52,504 nucleotides of DNA from Erysipelotrichaceae bacterium (GTDB lineage: Bacteria; Bacillota_I; Bacilli_A; Erysipelotrichales; Erysipelotrichaceae), in contig JAJOHZ010000022.1 in the NCBI GenBank assembly GCA_021209625.1, positions 1 through 52,504 of the forward strand, given 5' to 3'. Each line of letters begins with the position of its first letter. Position 1 is the stretch's first letter. The translations under genes were made by a program, and so were the position numbers. Positions 37,201-47,054 of the stretch are shown here, in pieces. Under the pieces are notes generated by a model that worked only from the letters and a program-made list of their open reading frames with translations, was not told where the DNA came from and did not search any database.

Positions 37201-38420
37201 ATGACAAAGCGTGTTTTCATTGCCAGTGCTAAGCGCACCCCAATCGGATCTTTTTTAGGAGTCTTTAAAGATGTGAGTCCTGTAGAATTAGGATCACTTG
37301 TGGTTAAGAGTATCTTAGAAGAAACCAAGATTGATCCTTCAAACATTGATGAAGTCATTGTTGGAAACATCTTACCCGCGGGCCAAGGACAAAACATTGC
37401 ACGTCAAGTCAGCATTCATGGAGGTGTTCCTGATAGTGTTCCTGCCTATGGTATCAACATTGCTTGTGGAAGTGGAATGAAAGCAGTCATGCTAGCCTAC
37501 GCCAACATTCAAATGGGATACCATATGATTTTAGCTGGTGGTACTGAATCCATGAGTCAAAGTCCATTCATTTTACCTCGTCAAACTCGCTCTGGGATTA
37601 AAATGGGAGGATTCAATGTTAAGGATCACATGATTGATGATGCACTTAATGATGCATTCCATCATTTTCATATGGGAGTTACGGCTGAAAACATTGTTGC
37701 TAAGTATTCTATTTCAAGAGAAAAACAAGACGCCTTTGCGATTGCTTCGCAAGCCAAAGCCATTAAAGCGCAAGATGAAGGTTTGTTTGCGGATGAGATT
37801 GTTGCGGTTCCTGTTAAAGTAGGGAAAGAAGTGGTCTTAGTGAAAGATGATGAATATCCTAACCGTAAGACAACCTTAGAAAACTTGCCTCTCTACGTCC
37901 GGCATTCATTAAGGATGGAAGTGTTACTGCAGGAAATGCAAGTGGTATTAACGATGGAGCAAGCATGATGCTTGTGGTGGACGAAGAAGCGTTGAAGAAA
38001 TACAACTTAACTCCATTGGTAGAAATCCTTGGTTTTGGTCAAGGTGGAGTTGACCCTAAAATTATGGGACTTGGTCCAACACCTGCCATCAAACAAGCAT
38101 GCCAACATGCGAATGTAGACTTTAAGGATATAGAAGTATTTGAACTTAATGAAGCTTTCGCAGCACAAGCCTTAGGGGTTGTACATGAACTCTCTGAAGC
38201 ATTTGATGTTAGTGAAGACGATATCTTAAATAAAACCAATCCTAAAGGTGGAGCTATTGCGTTAGGGCATCCAGTAGGGGCAAGTGGTAATCGTATTCTT
38301 ACTACTCTCATCTATGACTTACATCACAATAATCAAACCCTTGGTTGTGCTTCCTTATGTATCGGTGGAGGAATGGGAACAGCGGTCATCGTTAGAAACA
38401 TGAAAGGACAAACACTTTAA
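37201..38420 (+). CDS. Acetyl-CoA acetyltransferase / beta-ketothiolase (one frameshift)
   Basis: About 406 residues after adding one G near 37887, which restores ENLASLRPAFIKDG. It cleaves acetoacetyl-CoA (or another 3-oxoacyl-CoA) with CoA, or runs in reverse. Motifs: ASAKRTPIGSFLG, nucleophile Cys in INIACGSGMKAVM, GGTESMSQSPF, NEAFAAQALGV, GHPVGASGNRI with the catalytic His, and CIGGGMGTAVI with the second Cys. It is first in a long operon and two bases before the reductase gene. Degradation is favoured by the CoA-transferase and acetate kinase nearby. Confidence 0.93.
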
Positions 38421-38421
38421 T

Positions 38422-39141
38422 ATGAGACTCAAAGATAAAGTTGCTTTAATTACTGGGGGTAGTCGTGGATTAGGCCAAGCCATGGCAGAGCGATTTGCGA
38501 ATGAAGGAGCTAAAGTTGTGGCCTTGGATTTAGGTGAACTTTCCTACTCACATGATAATGTGGAGTTTATGCCACTTAATGTGACCAATACCTTGGAATG
38601 CGAACTTGTTTTTAAGAAGGTTGTTGAAAAATATGGTCGTATTGATGTACTTGTGAACAATGCAGGAATTACACAAGATTCTCTGACTCGTAAAATGAGT
38701 GATGATCAATGGAATAAAGTCATTGACGTTAACTTAAAAGGAGTATTCAATCTTACACGTTATGTCGGTCCTTTTATGGCTGAACAAGGATCTGGATCAA
38801 TCATTAATATATCTTCTGTTGTCGGTGTTTATGGCAACATTGGGCAAGCCAACTATGCAGCCACTAAAGCGGGTGTCTTAGGATTAACCATGTCTTGGGC
38901 GAAAGAATTTGCGATGAAAGGGGCTCAAGTTCGTGTCAACGCGATTGCTCCTGGATACACGTTAACAGATATTCTAAAAACAGTACCACAAGAACTCCTT
39001 GATAAATTTGCAGCACAAACTATGTTGAAACGTTTAGGTCAACCGCATGAAATTGCAGATGTAGCATTATTCTTAGCCAGTGATGAATCATCATATCTCA
39101 CTGGACAAACACTTCAAGTGGATGGAGGAATGAGACTATGA
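38422..39141 (+). CDS. SDR-family 3-oxoacyl reductase / 3-hydroxyacyl-CoA dehydrogenase (FabG/PhaB-like)
   Basis: A 239-residue short-chain dehydrogenase. TGGSRGLGQ is the nucleotide-binding motif, LVNNAG follows, and the catalytic Ser, Tyr and Lys lie in NISSVVGVYG and ANYAATKAG. The ending SDESSYLTGQTLQVDGGM is typical of FabG and acetoacetyl-CoA reductases. The neighbouring thiolase suggests a 3-oxoacyl-CoA substrate rather than acyl-ACP. Overlap with the next gene (ATGA) indicates coupling. Confidence 0.9.
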   Translation: MRLKDKVALITGGSRGLGQAMAERFANEGAKVVALDLGELSYSHDNVEFMPLNVTNTLECELVFKKVVEKYGRIDVLVNNAGITQDSLTRKMSDDQWNKVIDVNLKGVFNLTRYVGPFMAEQGSGSIINISSVVGVYGNIGQANYAATKAGVLGLTMSWAKEFAMKGAQVRVNAIAPGYTLTDILKTVPQELLDKFAAQTMLKRLGQPHEIADVALFLASDESSYLTGQTLQVDGGMRL

Positions 39142-40031
39142 GTATCACTCAACACACTTTTACAACTTCCTTAGGGGAAACACTCGCTTACCAACAAACC
39201 AATACATCAGGACCAGTGCTCATGCTTGTGCATGGAAACATGTCTTCTAAGGGTTTCTTTACCCCAACGATGGAATCACTGTCTTCTAAAATGAATGTGT
39301 TTGCGGTGGATATGAGAGGATTTGGAGATTCGACCTATCATCATCGCTTTGATTCACTCAAGGAACTTGCTGATGATTTGAATGAACTGGTTGTTCATCT
39401 TAATCTTAAAGACGTTACCTTACTTGGATGGTCTACAGGAGGTGGCGTTGTCTTAGAAATGGCAGCTTCCATTCATGATCGTTTCAAACAAGTCATTCTG
39501 CTTGATAGTGTTGGGTTGACTGGATATCCAATGTTTCAAAAAGATGATAAAGGTCAACCAGTCCTTACTCAACCTCATACGTCAAAAGAAACCATTGAAA
39601 AGGATATGGTTCAAGTGGTTCCTATCCTAATGGCTTATGCGAATAAAGATAAAGCTTTAATTAAGATGATCTGGAATGCGTTAATCTATAACCTTAAACA
39701 ACCTGATGAAGCAACGTATGATTATCATTGCGATGAAATGTTTAAACAACGAAATCTTGTCGACATTGACTATTCACTCATGACCTTTAATATGACCAAC
39801 ACCCATTCAGGGTTTGCGCCAGGAAGTGGTCGTGTTGATTTGATACAGTGCCCAGTTCACATCTGGCATGGTGAGAAAGATTTGGTTGTTCCTGTCATGT
39901 ATGCTCATCAAATGAAAGAAGTGCTTCAAGATAAAGCCCATCTACATTTGCTTCCTCATGTCGGACATGCATATCTAAATGATGATTATGATGGGTGGTT
40001 AAGTGACTTAGAGAGAGTGGTTATGCAATGA
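39138..40031 (+). CDS. Alpha/beta hydrolase in the thiolase operon
   Basis: A 297-residue alpha/beta hydrolase. MLVHGNMSSKGFF is the oxyanion region, TLLGWSTGGGVVLE the nucleophile elbow with Ser in G-x-S-x-G, HGEKDLVVPV holds the likely acidic residue and HVGHAYLND the catalytic His. No signal peptide. It overlaps genes on both sides by four bases. It could hydrolyse an ester or thioester intermediate; a C-C bond hydrolase is another option. The Ser nucleophile rules out a PHA synthase, which uses Cys. Confidence 0.85.
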   Translation: MSITQHTFTTSLGETLAYQQTNTSGPVLMLVHGNMSSKGFFTPTMESLSSKMNVFAVDMRGFGDSTYHHRFDSLKELADDLNELVVHLNLKDVTLLGWSTGGGVVLEMAASIHDRFKQVILLDSVGLTGYPMFQKDDKGQPVLTQPHTSKETIEKDMVQVVPILMAYANKDKALIKMIWNALIYNLKQPDEATYDYHCDEMFKQRNLVDIDYSLMTFNMTNTHSGFAPGSGRVDLIQCPVHIWHGEKDLVVPVMYAHQMKEVLQDKAHLHLLPHVGHAYLNDDYDGWLSDLERVVMQ

Positions 40032-41053
40032 ATTCAAATCATGTAGGGATTATTGGAATAGGGATTTATTTACCAGAAAAAATCATGACTGCACAAGAAG
40101 TTTCACAACTCACACAAGGGGTGTGGAGTGAACAAGCTGTGATTGAGAAACTAGGACTTAAAGAAAAACGTATTCCAAACGATCATGAGGGTACACAAGA
40201 AATGGGCGCATTGGCAGCCATTAATTGTGTTAAAGATGCTGGTATTGATCCTAAAGAGATTGATGTGATCTTGTGTTTTGGTGAAGAATGGAAGGAATAT
40301 CCATTAACTACTTCAGCATTGTACATTCAAGATCGTGTTGGAGCAGTCAATGCATGGGGCATCGATGTTCAAAATCGATGTGCCACTTCATTAGCTGCCA
40401 TAAAGATGGCGAAAGACATGTTATTGGCAGATGATGAAATTGATACCATTTTAGTGGCTGGTGGATATCGTAATGGTGACTTTGTGGATTACACCGATAA
40501 AAACATGTCTATGATGTACAACCTAGGAGCAGGTGGTGGCGCATTATTACTGCGTAAGAATGCAGGTAAGAATGTTATATTAGGTTCACACTTGGTTGCG
40601 GATGGTTCTCTTGCCTTAACTGCAGGAGTTGAAGTTGGAGGACAATGTCATCCAATTACGAAAGATAACTTAGCTGTTGCGAATAAACTAAGACTGATGG
40701 ATGCAGAAAAGATGAAAAATCGACTCAATGAAGTCAGTCAACATAATTGGATGCATTGCATCAAAGAAGCGTTAAGAAAATCAGATAAGACCATTGCGGA
40801 CATTGATTATCTCAATATTCTACATATCAAACGATCAGCTCATTTAGGGATGTTGAATGATTTAAATCTAAATGAAGATCAAACCATTTATCTTGAAAAA
40901 TATGGACATATTGGACAAGTCGATCAGATTCTATCACTTTACCTTGCTTTACAAGAAGGAAAGGTTAAAGAAGGCTCAGTCATGTGTATGATTGCAGCTG
41001 GGATAGGGTATGTATGGGCAGCATCCATTGTACAATGGGGAGTTAAAACATGA
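40028..41053 (+). CDS. KAS III-like thiolase-fold condensing enzyme
   Basis: A 341-residue protein of the FabH/HMG-CoA-synthase superfamily. GIGIYLPEKIMTAQEV and KLGLKEKRIP are typical N-terminal motifs, and QNRCATSLAAI contains the nucleophile Cys118. Where FabH has HQAN, this protein reads HIKR (His266), and in place of the second active-site Asn region it has YGHIGQVDQ (His294). The triad thus appears to be Cys-His-His, and a different reaction from fatty-acid initiation is likely. Position between a hydrolase and an ABC transporter argues for a role in catabolism or acyl transfer. The substrate is unknown. Confidence 0.82.
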   Translation: MNSNHVGIIGIGIYLPEKIMTAQEVSQLTQGVWSEQAVIEKLGLKEKRIPNDHEGTQEMGALAAINCVKDAGIDPKEIDVILCFGEEWKEYPLTTSALYIQDRVGAVNAWGIDVQNRCATSLAAIKMAKDMLLADDEIDTILVAGGYRNGDFVDYTDKNMSMMYNLGAGGGALLLRKNAGKNVILGSHLVADGSLALTAGVEVGGQCHPITKDNLAVANKLRLMDAEKMKNRLNEVSQHNWMHCIKEALRKSDKTIADIDYLNILHIKRSAHLGMLNDLNLNEDQTIYLEKYGHIGQVDQILSLYLALQEGKVKEGSVMCMIAAGIGYVWAASIVQWGVKT

Positions 41054-41925
41054 GTATTTTTATTCAAATCTTCCTACGTAGTCTAGAAACAGGAAGTGTC
41101 TATGCCTTAGCGGCACTAGGGATCATTCTTGTGTTTCGAACTTCCAACATTACCAACTTCTCTCAAGGGGCGTTAGGGATGTTCAACACCTTTGTGGTGG
41201 TATCCATCTTTAATAACTTTGGTGTTCCACTTTGGGTTGCGATCATAGGTGGACTCATCAGTGCTTTATTGATTGGGATGATGATTGACTTGGTCATCAT
41301 TCGTCACACTAAGAAAGTCTCTCCTGTAGCAAAACAGATTATTACTTTAGGTTTAATCATGATTCTTGTAGGATTAGCCCCAATTTTCTTTGGGGTAGAT
41401 CCACTGAACTTACCTCGTTTGATCCCCGAAGGCAATCTCACCTTAGCTGGAGCAAACATTTCCTACAATGGCTTGTTCAATATCCTCTTTGGTTTACTGG
41501 TCATGGGTGGTTTATTCTACATCCTTCAATACACGAAAGTTGGGTTAGCCATTCGTACTACCGCTTCAAATGAATACACAGCACGTTTAATGGGTGTACC
41601 AACTAAAACCGTGACTCTTGGAGCATGGGCAGTAGGAAGTATGCTTGGAGTTATTTCCGGGGTAATGATTGCCCCAACCACCACGGTTACGCTTAATCTC
41701 ATGGACGTAGTTCAAATCAATGCCTTTGTGGCAGCCGTCCTTGGAGGGTTTCAAACTTTCTATGGTCCAGTGATAGGAGCGTATATCATTGGGGTCGTTT
41801 CTAACTTATTGTTGTTTTATGTCTCACCTGTGTGGGGCGGACAGATCCTCTATGTGTTAATTTTGTTATTCCTCACTGTTCGCCCTTATGGTTTGTTTGG
41901 TAAGAAAGTGGTTAAGAAGGTGTAA
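41050..41925 (+). CDS. livH: Branched-chain-type ABC transporter permease LivH
   Basis: A 291-residue inner-membrane permease with about eight segments. GSVYALAALGIILVFRTSNITNFSQGALGMF is spread over the N-terminus, and the EAA-like loop ASNEYTARLMGV contacts the ATPase. The family (HAAT) imports branched-chain amino acids but also amides, urea and small organic acids, so specificity must come from context. It overlaps the KAS III-like gene by four bases, and its stop overlaps the livM start. Confidence 0.9.
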   Translation: MSIFIQIFLRSLETGSVYALAALGIILVFRTSNITNFSQGALGMFNTFVVVSIFNNFGVPLWVAIIGGLISALLIGMMIDLVIIRHTKKVSPVAKQIITLGLIMILVGLAPIFFGVDPLNLPRLIPEGNLTLAGANISYNGLFNILFGLLVMGGLFYILQYTKVGLAIRTTASNEYTARLMGVPTKTVTLGAWAVGSMLGVISGVMIAPTTTVTLNLMDVVQINAFVAAVLGGFQTFYGPVIGAYIIGVVSNLLLFYVSPVWGGQILYVLILLFLTVRPYGLFGKKVVKKV

Positions 41926-41927
41926 TG

Positions 41928-42936
41928 ATGAAAAAATTAAAATTAGCCTTTAAACCATGGATGGGATTTGTGCTCTTTGGACTTGTGTTAGCACTTATTC
42001 CAGGACTTGCTCAAAACACAACATTCATTAAATCATCAACATTGTGACCATTGGTGGCACCCTCATCTTTGCGATTGCAGCTTTAGGACTCAATATCCTC
42101 TTAGGTTATTCAGGATTGATATCCTTAGGAACAGCTGGATTCATGGGGCTTGCAGCTTATTTATCTGCGTATATGACTGTGGATTTAGGACTTTCATTTG
42201 AAGTGAGTTTGATTGTTGCTGTTTTGATTCCAACCCTAATAGGGGTACTCGTCGGACTGATTTCACTTAAGATTGAAGGGATGTACCTTGCGATTGCAAC
42301 CTTAGCAGTATCCGAGATTTTAAGAAAACCTTTGAAGAATTTGAGTTCATTACTAATGGTTTCTCAGGTAAATCAGCTCGCTTTCCTCAACTTTTAGGTT
42401 TTATTCAACTTGATCGAGCCTCAACGTATTATCTGATTGTGGTGGTCTTGGTCATTGCAATGTTACTAACTTACAACATGATGAATGGACAAGTCGGACG
42501 TGCTTTCAATGCGATGCGTGGCTCAGAATCAGCAGCAAGTGCTATGGGGGTCTATTCCTTAAAGTATCGTCTCATTGCTTTTGCTCTAGCCACGATTCTG
42601 GCTTCATTAGCTGGGGTCATGTATGTTCACTTCATTCGCTTTGCTTATCCTTCCACATGGAATCTTAAGTTGTCTTTGGATTTCTTAGCGATGATTGTGA
42701 TTGGTGGATTAAGATCCATTTATGGAACAGTGCTTGGTGCCTTCATTGTCTTTGCGATTCCTGACTTATTCCTTAAACAGATTCCTTTCTTTAATCAACT
42801 CTCTTACGTATTGAATGGAGTCTTAATTATTGTGGTGATTATGTTTTACCCAAGTGGATTAATCAACATTGGTTATGACATTAAACGTCTATGGTTAAAA
42901 CTAAGAAAGGGGGTCCATGATGCTAGAAAACAATGA
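41928..42936 (+). CDS. livM: Branched-chain-type ABC transporter permease LivM (two frameshifts)
   Basis: About 336 residues after adding one A at 42038-42039 (restoring SSNIVTIGGTLIF) and one A at 42325-42328 (restoring ILRKTFEEFEFITNGFSG). Motifs: ALGLNILLGYSGLISLGTAGFMG and AFNAMRGSESAASAMGV, the ATPase-contact loop. It partners LivH. A start at 41925, one codon earlier, is equally possible. Both breaks are single-base losses in short A-runs, and the corrected length is normal. Confidence 0.88.
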
Positions 42937-43720
42937 ATTACTCAAGATTGAAGCATTATCAATTCAATTTGGGGGATTAAAGGCTGTGGATCAACTTAGT
43001 TTCACCATTCATGAGAAAGAAATCTTTGGTCTTATTGGTCCTAATGGAGCTGGAAAAACCACAGTGTTCAACTGTATTACCCAATTCTATAAACCAAATC
43101 ATGGCAACATCTATTTTAGAAACATCAAAGATGAAGTCATTAACTTAGTGGATTTAAAAGTGCATCAAGTCATTCGACAAGGGGTGGTCAGAACCTTTCA
43201 AAACGTAGAACTCATTAGAGAACTCTCAATATTAGATAACGTGTTGATTGGGGCACACATCGACTACAAAACAGGTGTTTTCTCTCAAGCATTACGATTA
43301 CCTAAAGCGGTGAAAGAAGAAGCCATCTACAAAGCTAAAGCAGAAGAAATCTTAAAGAAACTTGGTATTTATGAGCGTAAAGACATGCTTGTGTTTGGAC
43401 AACCTTATGGGATTTTGAAAAAAGTTGAGCTTGCGAGAACCTTCATGTCTGATCCAAAGCTGGTGATTTTAGATGAACCAGCAGCAGGATTAAATGATGT
43501 GGAAACACTTCAATTAGCTCAGACAATTAGACAAATTAGAGATGACTTTAATTGCTCAGTGCTCTTGGTTGAACATGATATGCGTTTAGTCATGGATGTG
43601 TGTGATACCATCTGTGCCATTAACTTTGGTAAGTTCTTAGCATTGGGTTCAGCCAAAGAAATTCAAAAGAACCCACTGGTACAAGAAGCCTATCTTGGTA
43701 AGGAGGAACATGATGAGTGA
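42920..43720 (+). CDS. livG: Branched-chain-type ABC transporter ATPase LivG
   Basis: A 266-residue ATPase. Walker A is GLIGPNGAGKTTVFN, the Walker B region LVILDEPAAGLND, and the H-loop LLVEHDM. The signature is weak: QPYGILKKVELAR stands where LSYGxQRRLEIAR is usual. IRQGVVRTFQNVELIRELS is the Q-loop segment typical of LivG. GGGGG is six bases before ATG 42920; an ATG one codon earlier is possible. It overlaps livM by 17 bases and livF by eight. Confidence 0.92.
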   Translation: MLENNELLKIEALSIQFGGLKAVDQLSFTIHEKEIFGLIGPNGAGKTTVFNCITQFYKPNHGNIYFRNIKDEVINLVDLKVHQVIRQGVVRTFQNVELIRELSILDNVLIGAHIDYKTGVFSQALRLPKAVKEEAIYKAKAEEILKKLGIYERKDMLVFGQPYGILKKVELARTFMSDPKLVILDEPAAGLNDVETLQLAQTIRQIRDDFNCSVLLVEHDMRLVMDVCDTICAINFGKFLALGSAKEIQKNPLVQEAYLGKEEHDE

Positions 43721-44432
43721 CATCCTGCTTGAAGTTAAAGGATTGAAGATTCGCTATGGTGCGATTGAAGCGGTTAAAGGCATCGACTTGACCATTAATA
43801 GAGGTCAGATTGTTGCGATATTGGGGGCTAATGGGGCAGGCAAGACATCAACATTAAGATGTATTTCTGGGTTAGTCAAACCATCTGAAGGAGCTATTCT
43901 CTTCAATAATCAAGTGATTTCAAACCTTGAACCTGAAGTGATTGCTAATCTTGGGATTATCCAATCTCCTGAAGGAAGACAAGTGTTCAGAGATTTAACA
44001 GTAGAAGAGAATCTTAAAGTAGGAGCTTTCACACTCAAATCAAAGAAGAGACAAAAGGAACTCTTTGAATTAGTGTATTCTACCTTCCCTGTATTAAAGG
44101 AGAGGAAAAAACAAGTTTCCTCCACGTTATCTGGAGGAGAACAACAAATGTTAGCGATTGGACGCGCTTTGATGGCTGATCCAAAGCTATTGATTCTAGA
44201 TGAACCATCTTTAGGGTTAGCCCCACTGATTGTGAGCGACATTATGCGTATCGTCAGTGAAATTGCAAAACAAGGAGTTACCGTACTCATTGTTGAGCAA
44301 AACGCAAAGCAGACACTAAAGATCGCCGACTATGCTTATGTGCTTGAATTGGGTGAAATTAACACTCAAGGCGATGCAAAGGTCCTCAAAGATGACCCTA
44401 AACTCATTGAAGCCTATTTAGGCGCACACTAA
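43713..44432 (+). CDS. livF: Branched-chain-type ABC transporter ATPase LivF
   Basis: A 239-residue ATPase with Walker A LGANGAGKTST, signature LSGGEQQMLAIGRAL, Walker B LLILDEPSLGLAP and H-loop LIVEQNAKQ. QSPEGRQVFRDLTVEENL is the LivF hallmark. ATG 43713 follows AGGAGG at six bases; the ATG just before it is a second choice. It pairs with LivG. Unlike LivG, its signature motif is canonical. Confidence 0.94.
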   Translation: MSDILLEVKGLKIRYGAIEAVKGIDLTINRGQIVAILGANGAGKTSTLRCISGLVKPSEGAILFNNQVISNLEPEVIANLGIIQSPEGRQVFRDLTVEENLKVGAFTLKSKKRQKELFELVYSTFPVLKERKKQVSSTLSGGEQQMLAIGRALMADPKLLILDEPSLGLAPLIVSDIMRIVSEIAKQGVTVLIVEQNAKQTLKIADYAYVLELGEINTQGDAKVLKDDPKLIEAYLGAH

Positions 44433-44479
44433 ATTGAATTTAATGCATGAAAAGCATTGAAGAGAAAAAGGAGGAACTT

Positions 44480-45688
44480 ATGTTCAAGAAGTTAGTATCT
44501 GTTCTTGCATTGGCGTTAGTGGTCACAGCATGTGCCCCAACGGTCAAAGAAGAAGTATCTCAAGGTGTGACTGACACAGAAATTTTAATTGCAAACTGTG
44601 CAGCGACATCTGGAGCGTTCGCCCCAGTCGGTGTCCCATTCATCGCGGGTATCCAAGCTTATTTAGATGTCCTTAATGAAGCAGGTGGAATTGATGGACG
44701 TCAAGTTAAATTCTTACACGAAGATGATGAATTTGACCCAATCAAAGGTAAAGCATGCTTAACTAAGATGGTTGAAGACGAGCAAGTATTTGCGATCGTT
44801 GGACACTTTGGAACACCAGTTGTTGGTGCAACATTAGAAGATCTTAAAGAATATGGTATTCCAGCCGTTTATTTCGCAACAGGTATTGGTCAACTTTACT
44901 CTGATAATGCAACTGGTCGTGATCGTGGAATTATGCCTGTACAACCTATTTATCGTACAGAAGGACAAATCATGGTTGCTCGTGCTGTCTCTTTAGTTGA
45001 TGCTAAGAAAATTGGTATTATCTATACTAATGATGATGCTGGTAAAGACATGTTATGGGGAGCTCAAAAGAAAGCTCAAGAATTAGGATTAGAACTTGTT
45101 GAAGCGCAAGTTGCTCCAGGTGCTGCAGACGTTTCTGCTGCTGTAACAACCATTAAAGAAGCAAATGTTGATTTCATTATCGGTGGAGCAATCCAAGCAA
45201 CTATTCCTACCATTATTAAAGAACTTGCTGCTCAAGGCAACGATAAAGATGTCATCACAACTTACGTTAACGTATCTCTAGCGATTGCTCAAACTTTCGC
45301 AGCTGATGCAGCGGGTAAATTCGATGTTTATGGTAATGGTTGGGTTTCTTTTGAAGGAGAACGTGCTGCAGAACTTGCTAAGTTTGCTGAAGCAGCTCCT
45401 GATTATGCAGCCAATGCGTTCGCAATGACAGGTTGGATTGCTGCTCATTTCTTTACAGAAGGCTTAAGAAGACTAGCTGAAAGTGGAGAAGTAGTAAACT
45501 GGGAAAACTACATGGATGCTATGGAATCTGCTCCAATTGCTAACCCATTTGGTGGATCCATTGACTTTGGTAATGGCAAACGTGCTGGTACTCAAGAAAT
45601 GAACCTTTCCATTGTTGATGTGAATGAAGCTGGTTTATGGAAAGTTGTGGATGGATTAAAATCCATTGAAGATTTATTAGGAAACTAA
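44480..45688 (+). CDS. ABC transporter substrate-binding lipoprotein (LivK-like)
   Basis: A 402-residue type I periplasmic-binding-fold lipoprotein. The signal peptide ends VVTAC, giving lipid-anchored Cys17. The domain starts GVTDTEILIANCAATSGAFAPVG, where a leucine/isoleucine/valine-binding protein would have a small Ser-rich pocket; here the sequence differs, and GHFGTPVVGATLEDL forms the second ligand region. Such lipoproteins in aromatic or organic-acid loci bind non-amino-acid ligands. AAGGAGGAA precedes ATG 44480. Codon choice looks biased, in line with strong expression. The gene is followed by a stem-loop. Confidence 0.9.
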   Translation: MFKKLVSVLALALVVTACAPTVKEEVSQGVTDTEILIANCAATSGAFAPVGVPFIAGIQAYLDVLNEAGGIDGRQVKFLHEDDEFDPIKGKACLTKMVEDEQVFAIVGHFGTPVVGATLEDLKEYGIPAVYFATGIGQLYSDNATGRDRGIMPVQPIYRTEGQIMVARAVSLVDAKKIGIIYTNDDAGKDMLWGAQKKAQELGLELVEAQVAPGAADVSAAVTTIKEANVDFIIGGAIQATIPTIIKELAAQGNDKDVITTYVNVSLAIAQTFAADAAGKFDVYGNGWVSFEGERAAELAKFAEAAPDYAANAFAMTGWIAAHFFTEGLRRLAESGEVVNWENYMDAMESAPIANPFGGSIDFGNGKRAGTQEMNLSIVDVNEAGLWKVVDGLKSIEDLLGN

Positions 45689-45704
45689 GTTAGAATACAA
45701 GTAT

Positions 45705-45739
45705 AAGGTTGAGTGGACAACCACTCAACCTTGTTTATT
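45705..45739 (+). terminator. Stem-loop between binding-protein gene and CoA-transferase gene
   Basis: AAGGTTGAGTGG and its complement form a perfect 12-bp stem around ACAA, followed by GTTTATTA. It probably acts as a partial terminator or 3'-end stabiliser, letting the binding protein outnumber the downstream genes. Confidence 0.75.
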
Positions 45740-45755
45740 AATAAGGAGAACGACC

Positions 45756-47054
45756 ATGGCACAATGGATAACACTACAAGAAGCATTAGATTTAGTCAAA
45801 AATAACGATATGATTGTTACTGGATTAGGGGCAGCTGAAGGACAATCTTTTTTATCTCAACTTCACACGATTGCTCATCGTGTTGACCACGTGAGTGTGA
45901 CCAATTGCTTGCCTATGTCCCATTTCCCTTTTTTAGAGGAACAATATAAACACATCTTTGAAGTGGATGGTTGGTTTTATAGTGCTGCTTTAAGAAAGAT
46001 GCATAAACAAGGTAACTTGTCTTTTATTCCAAACCATTTACATTTAGCTGGGATTAAACGCTTAGCACATAAGAAAACCAACATTTATGTTGGTTCATGT
46101 TCAGCGGTGGATGAACACGGGTATGTCTCCCTTTCGATGTCCAATACTTATGAAAAGAGAATGATGGATGCGGCAGACATTGTCATTCTTGAATCCAATA
46201 AACATTTTCCTCGTACCTTTGGAGACGTGGAAGTGCATATCAGTGACATTGATTACTTGATTGAAGTGGATTATCTTCCTCCTGTTTTACCTGAAACAGA
46301 AATGAATGATAAAGATAAGATGATAGGTAGTTATATTGCGGAATACATCCACGATGGAGATTGCATTCAGTTTGGTATCGGAGGTATTCCTAATGCGGTA
46401 GCGAATGCTTTAATGGATAAAAAAGACTTAGGTGTTCATACTGAGATGCTCACGACAGGACTCATGAAACTAGCTAAGGCTGGGGTTGTCACGGGTAAAA
46501 ATAAAACGCTACATAAAGGCAAGATGGTTGCAACCTTCGTGCTAGGAACACAAGAGTTGTATGATTTTGTGAATAATAATCCCTCCGTCATGATTTTAGA
46601 TGGTAATTATGTCAATGATCCTGCCATCATTGGTTTAAATGATAATCAAATCTCCATTAACACCACACTTGAAGTTGATCTAACGGGTCAATGTTGTTCA
46701 GAATCCATAGGATCAACCCAGTTTTCAGGTACAGGTGGACAAAGTGATACCGCAGTTGGGGCACAACGTGCTAAGAATGGAAAATCCTTTATCGCATTGT
46801 ATTCAACTGCGATGGTAAGAAATCCAGAAACTGGTGAAAAGGAAGAAATCTCGAAGATTGTGGCTCAATTAAAGGCGGGTGCTGCGGTCTCATTATCACG
46901 CAATGATGTTGATTATGTGGTGACAGAATATGGTGTAGCTGCTCTTAGAGGAACCAACATCAAGGAAAGAGTTATTCGACTAATTAACATCTCACATCCT
47001 CGTTTTAGACAAGCATTACTCGATGAAGCGAAAGAACTAGGGATAATTGTATGA
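45756..47054 (+). CDS. Acetyl-CoA hydrolase/transferase family CoA-transferase
   Basis: A 432-residue class I CoA-transferase of the 4-hydroxybutyrate/butyryl-CoA:acetate type. GIGGIPNAVANAL, then LGVHTEMLTTGLMKL with the expected active-site Glu, IGSTQFSGTGGQ and YVVTEYGVAALRGTN are the family blocks. It swaps CoA between acetyl-CoA (or another donor) and a carboxylic acid, which would activate the imported substrate without ATP. AAGGAGAA stands before the ATG. It overlaps the next hydrolase by four bases. The acyl specificity cannot be read. Confidence 0.9.
   Translation: MAQWITLQEALDLVKNNDMIVTGLGAAEGQSFLSQLHTIAHRVDHVSVTNCLPMSHFPFLEEQYKHIFEVDGWFYSAALRKMHKQGNLSFIPNHLHLAGIKRLAHKKTNIYVGSCSAVDEHGYVSLSMSNTYEKRMMDAADIVILESNKHFPRTFGDVEVHISDIDYLIEVDYLPPVLPETEMNDKDKMIGSYIAEYIHDGDCIQFGIGGIPNAVANALMDKKDLGVHTEMLTTGLMKLAKAGVVTGKNKTLHKGKMVATFVLGTQELYDFVNNNPSVMILDGNYVNDPAIIGLNDNQISINTTLEVDLTGQCCSESIGSTQFSGTGGQSDTAVGAQRAKNGKSFIALYSTAMVRNPETGEKEEISKIVAQLKAGAAVSLSRNDVDYVVTEYGVAALRGTNIKERVIRLINISHPRFRQALLDEAKELGIIV

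Noticed and set aside
35798-38420. ackA and thiolase as pseudogenes
   Set aside because: Both have one single-base break with all catalytic motifs intact on either side, the same error type as in glmS and livM.
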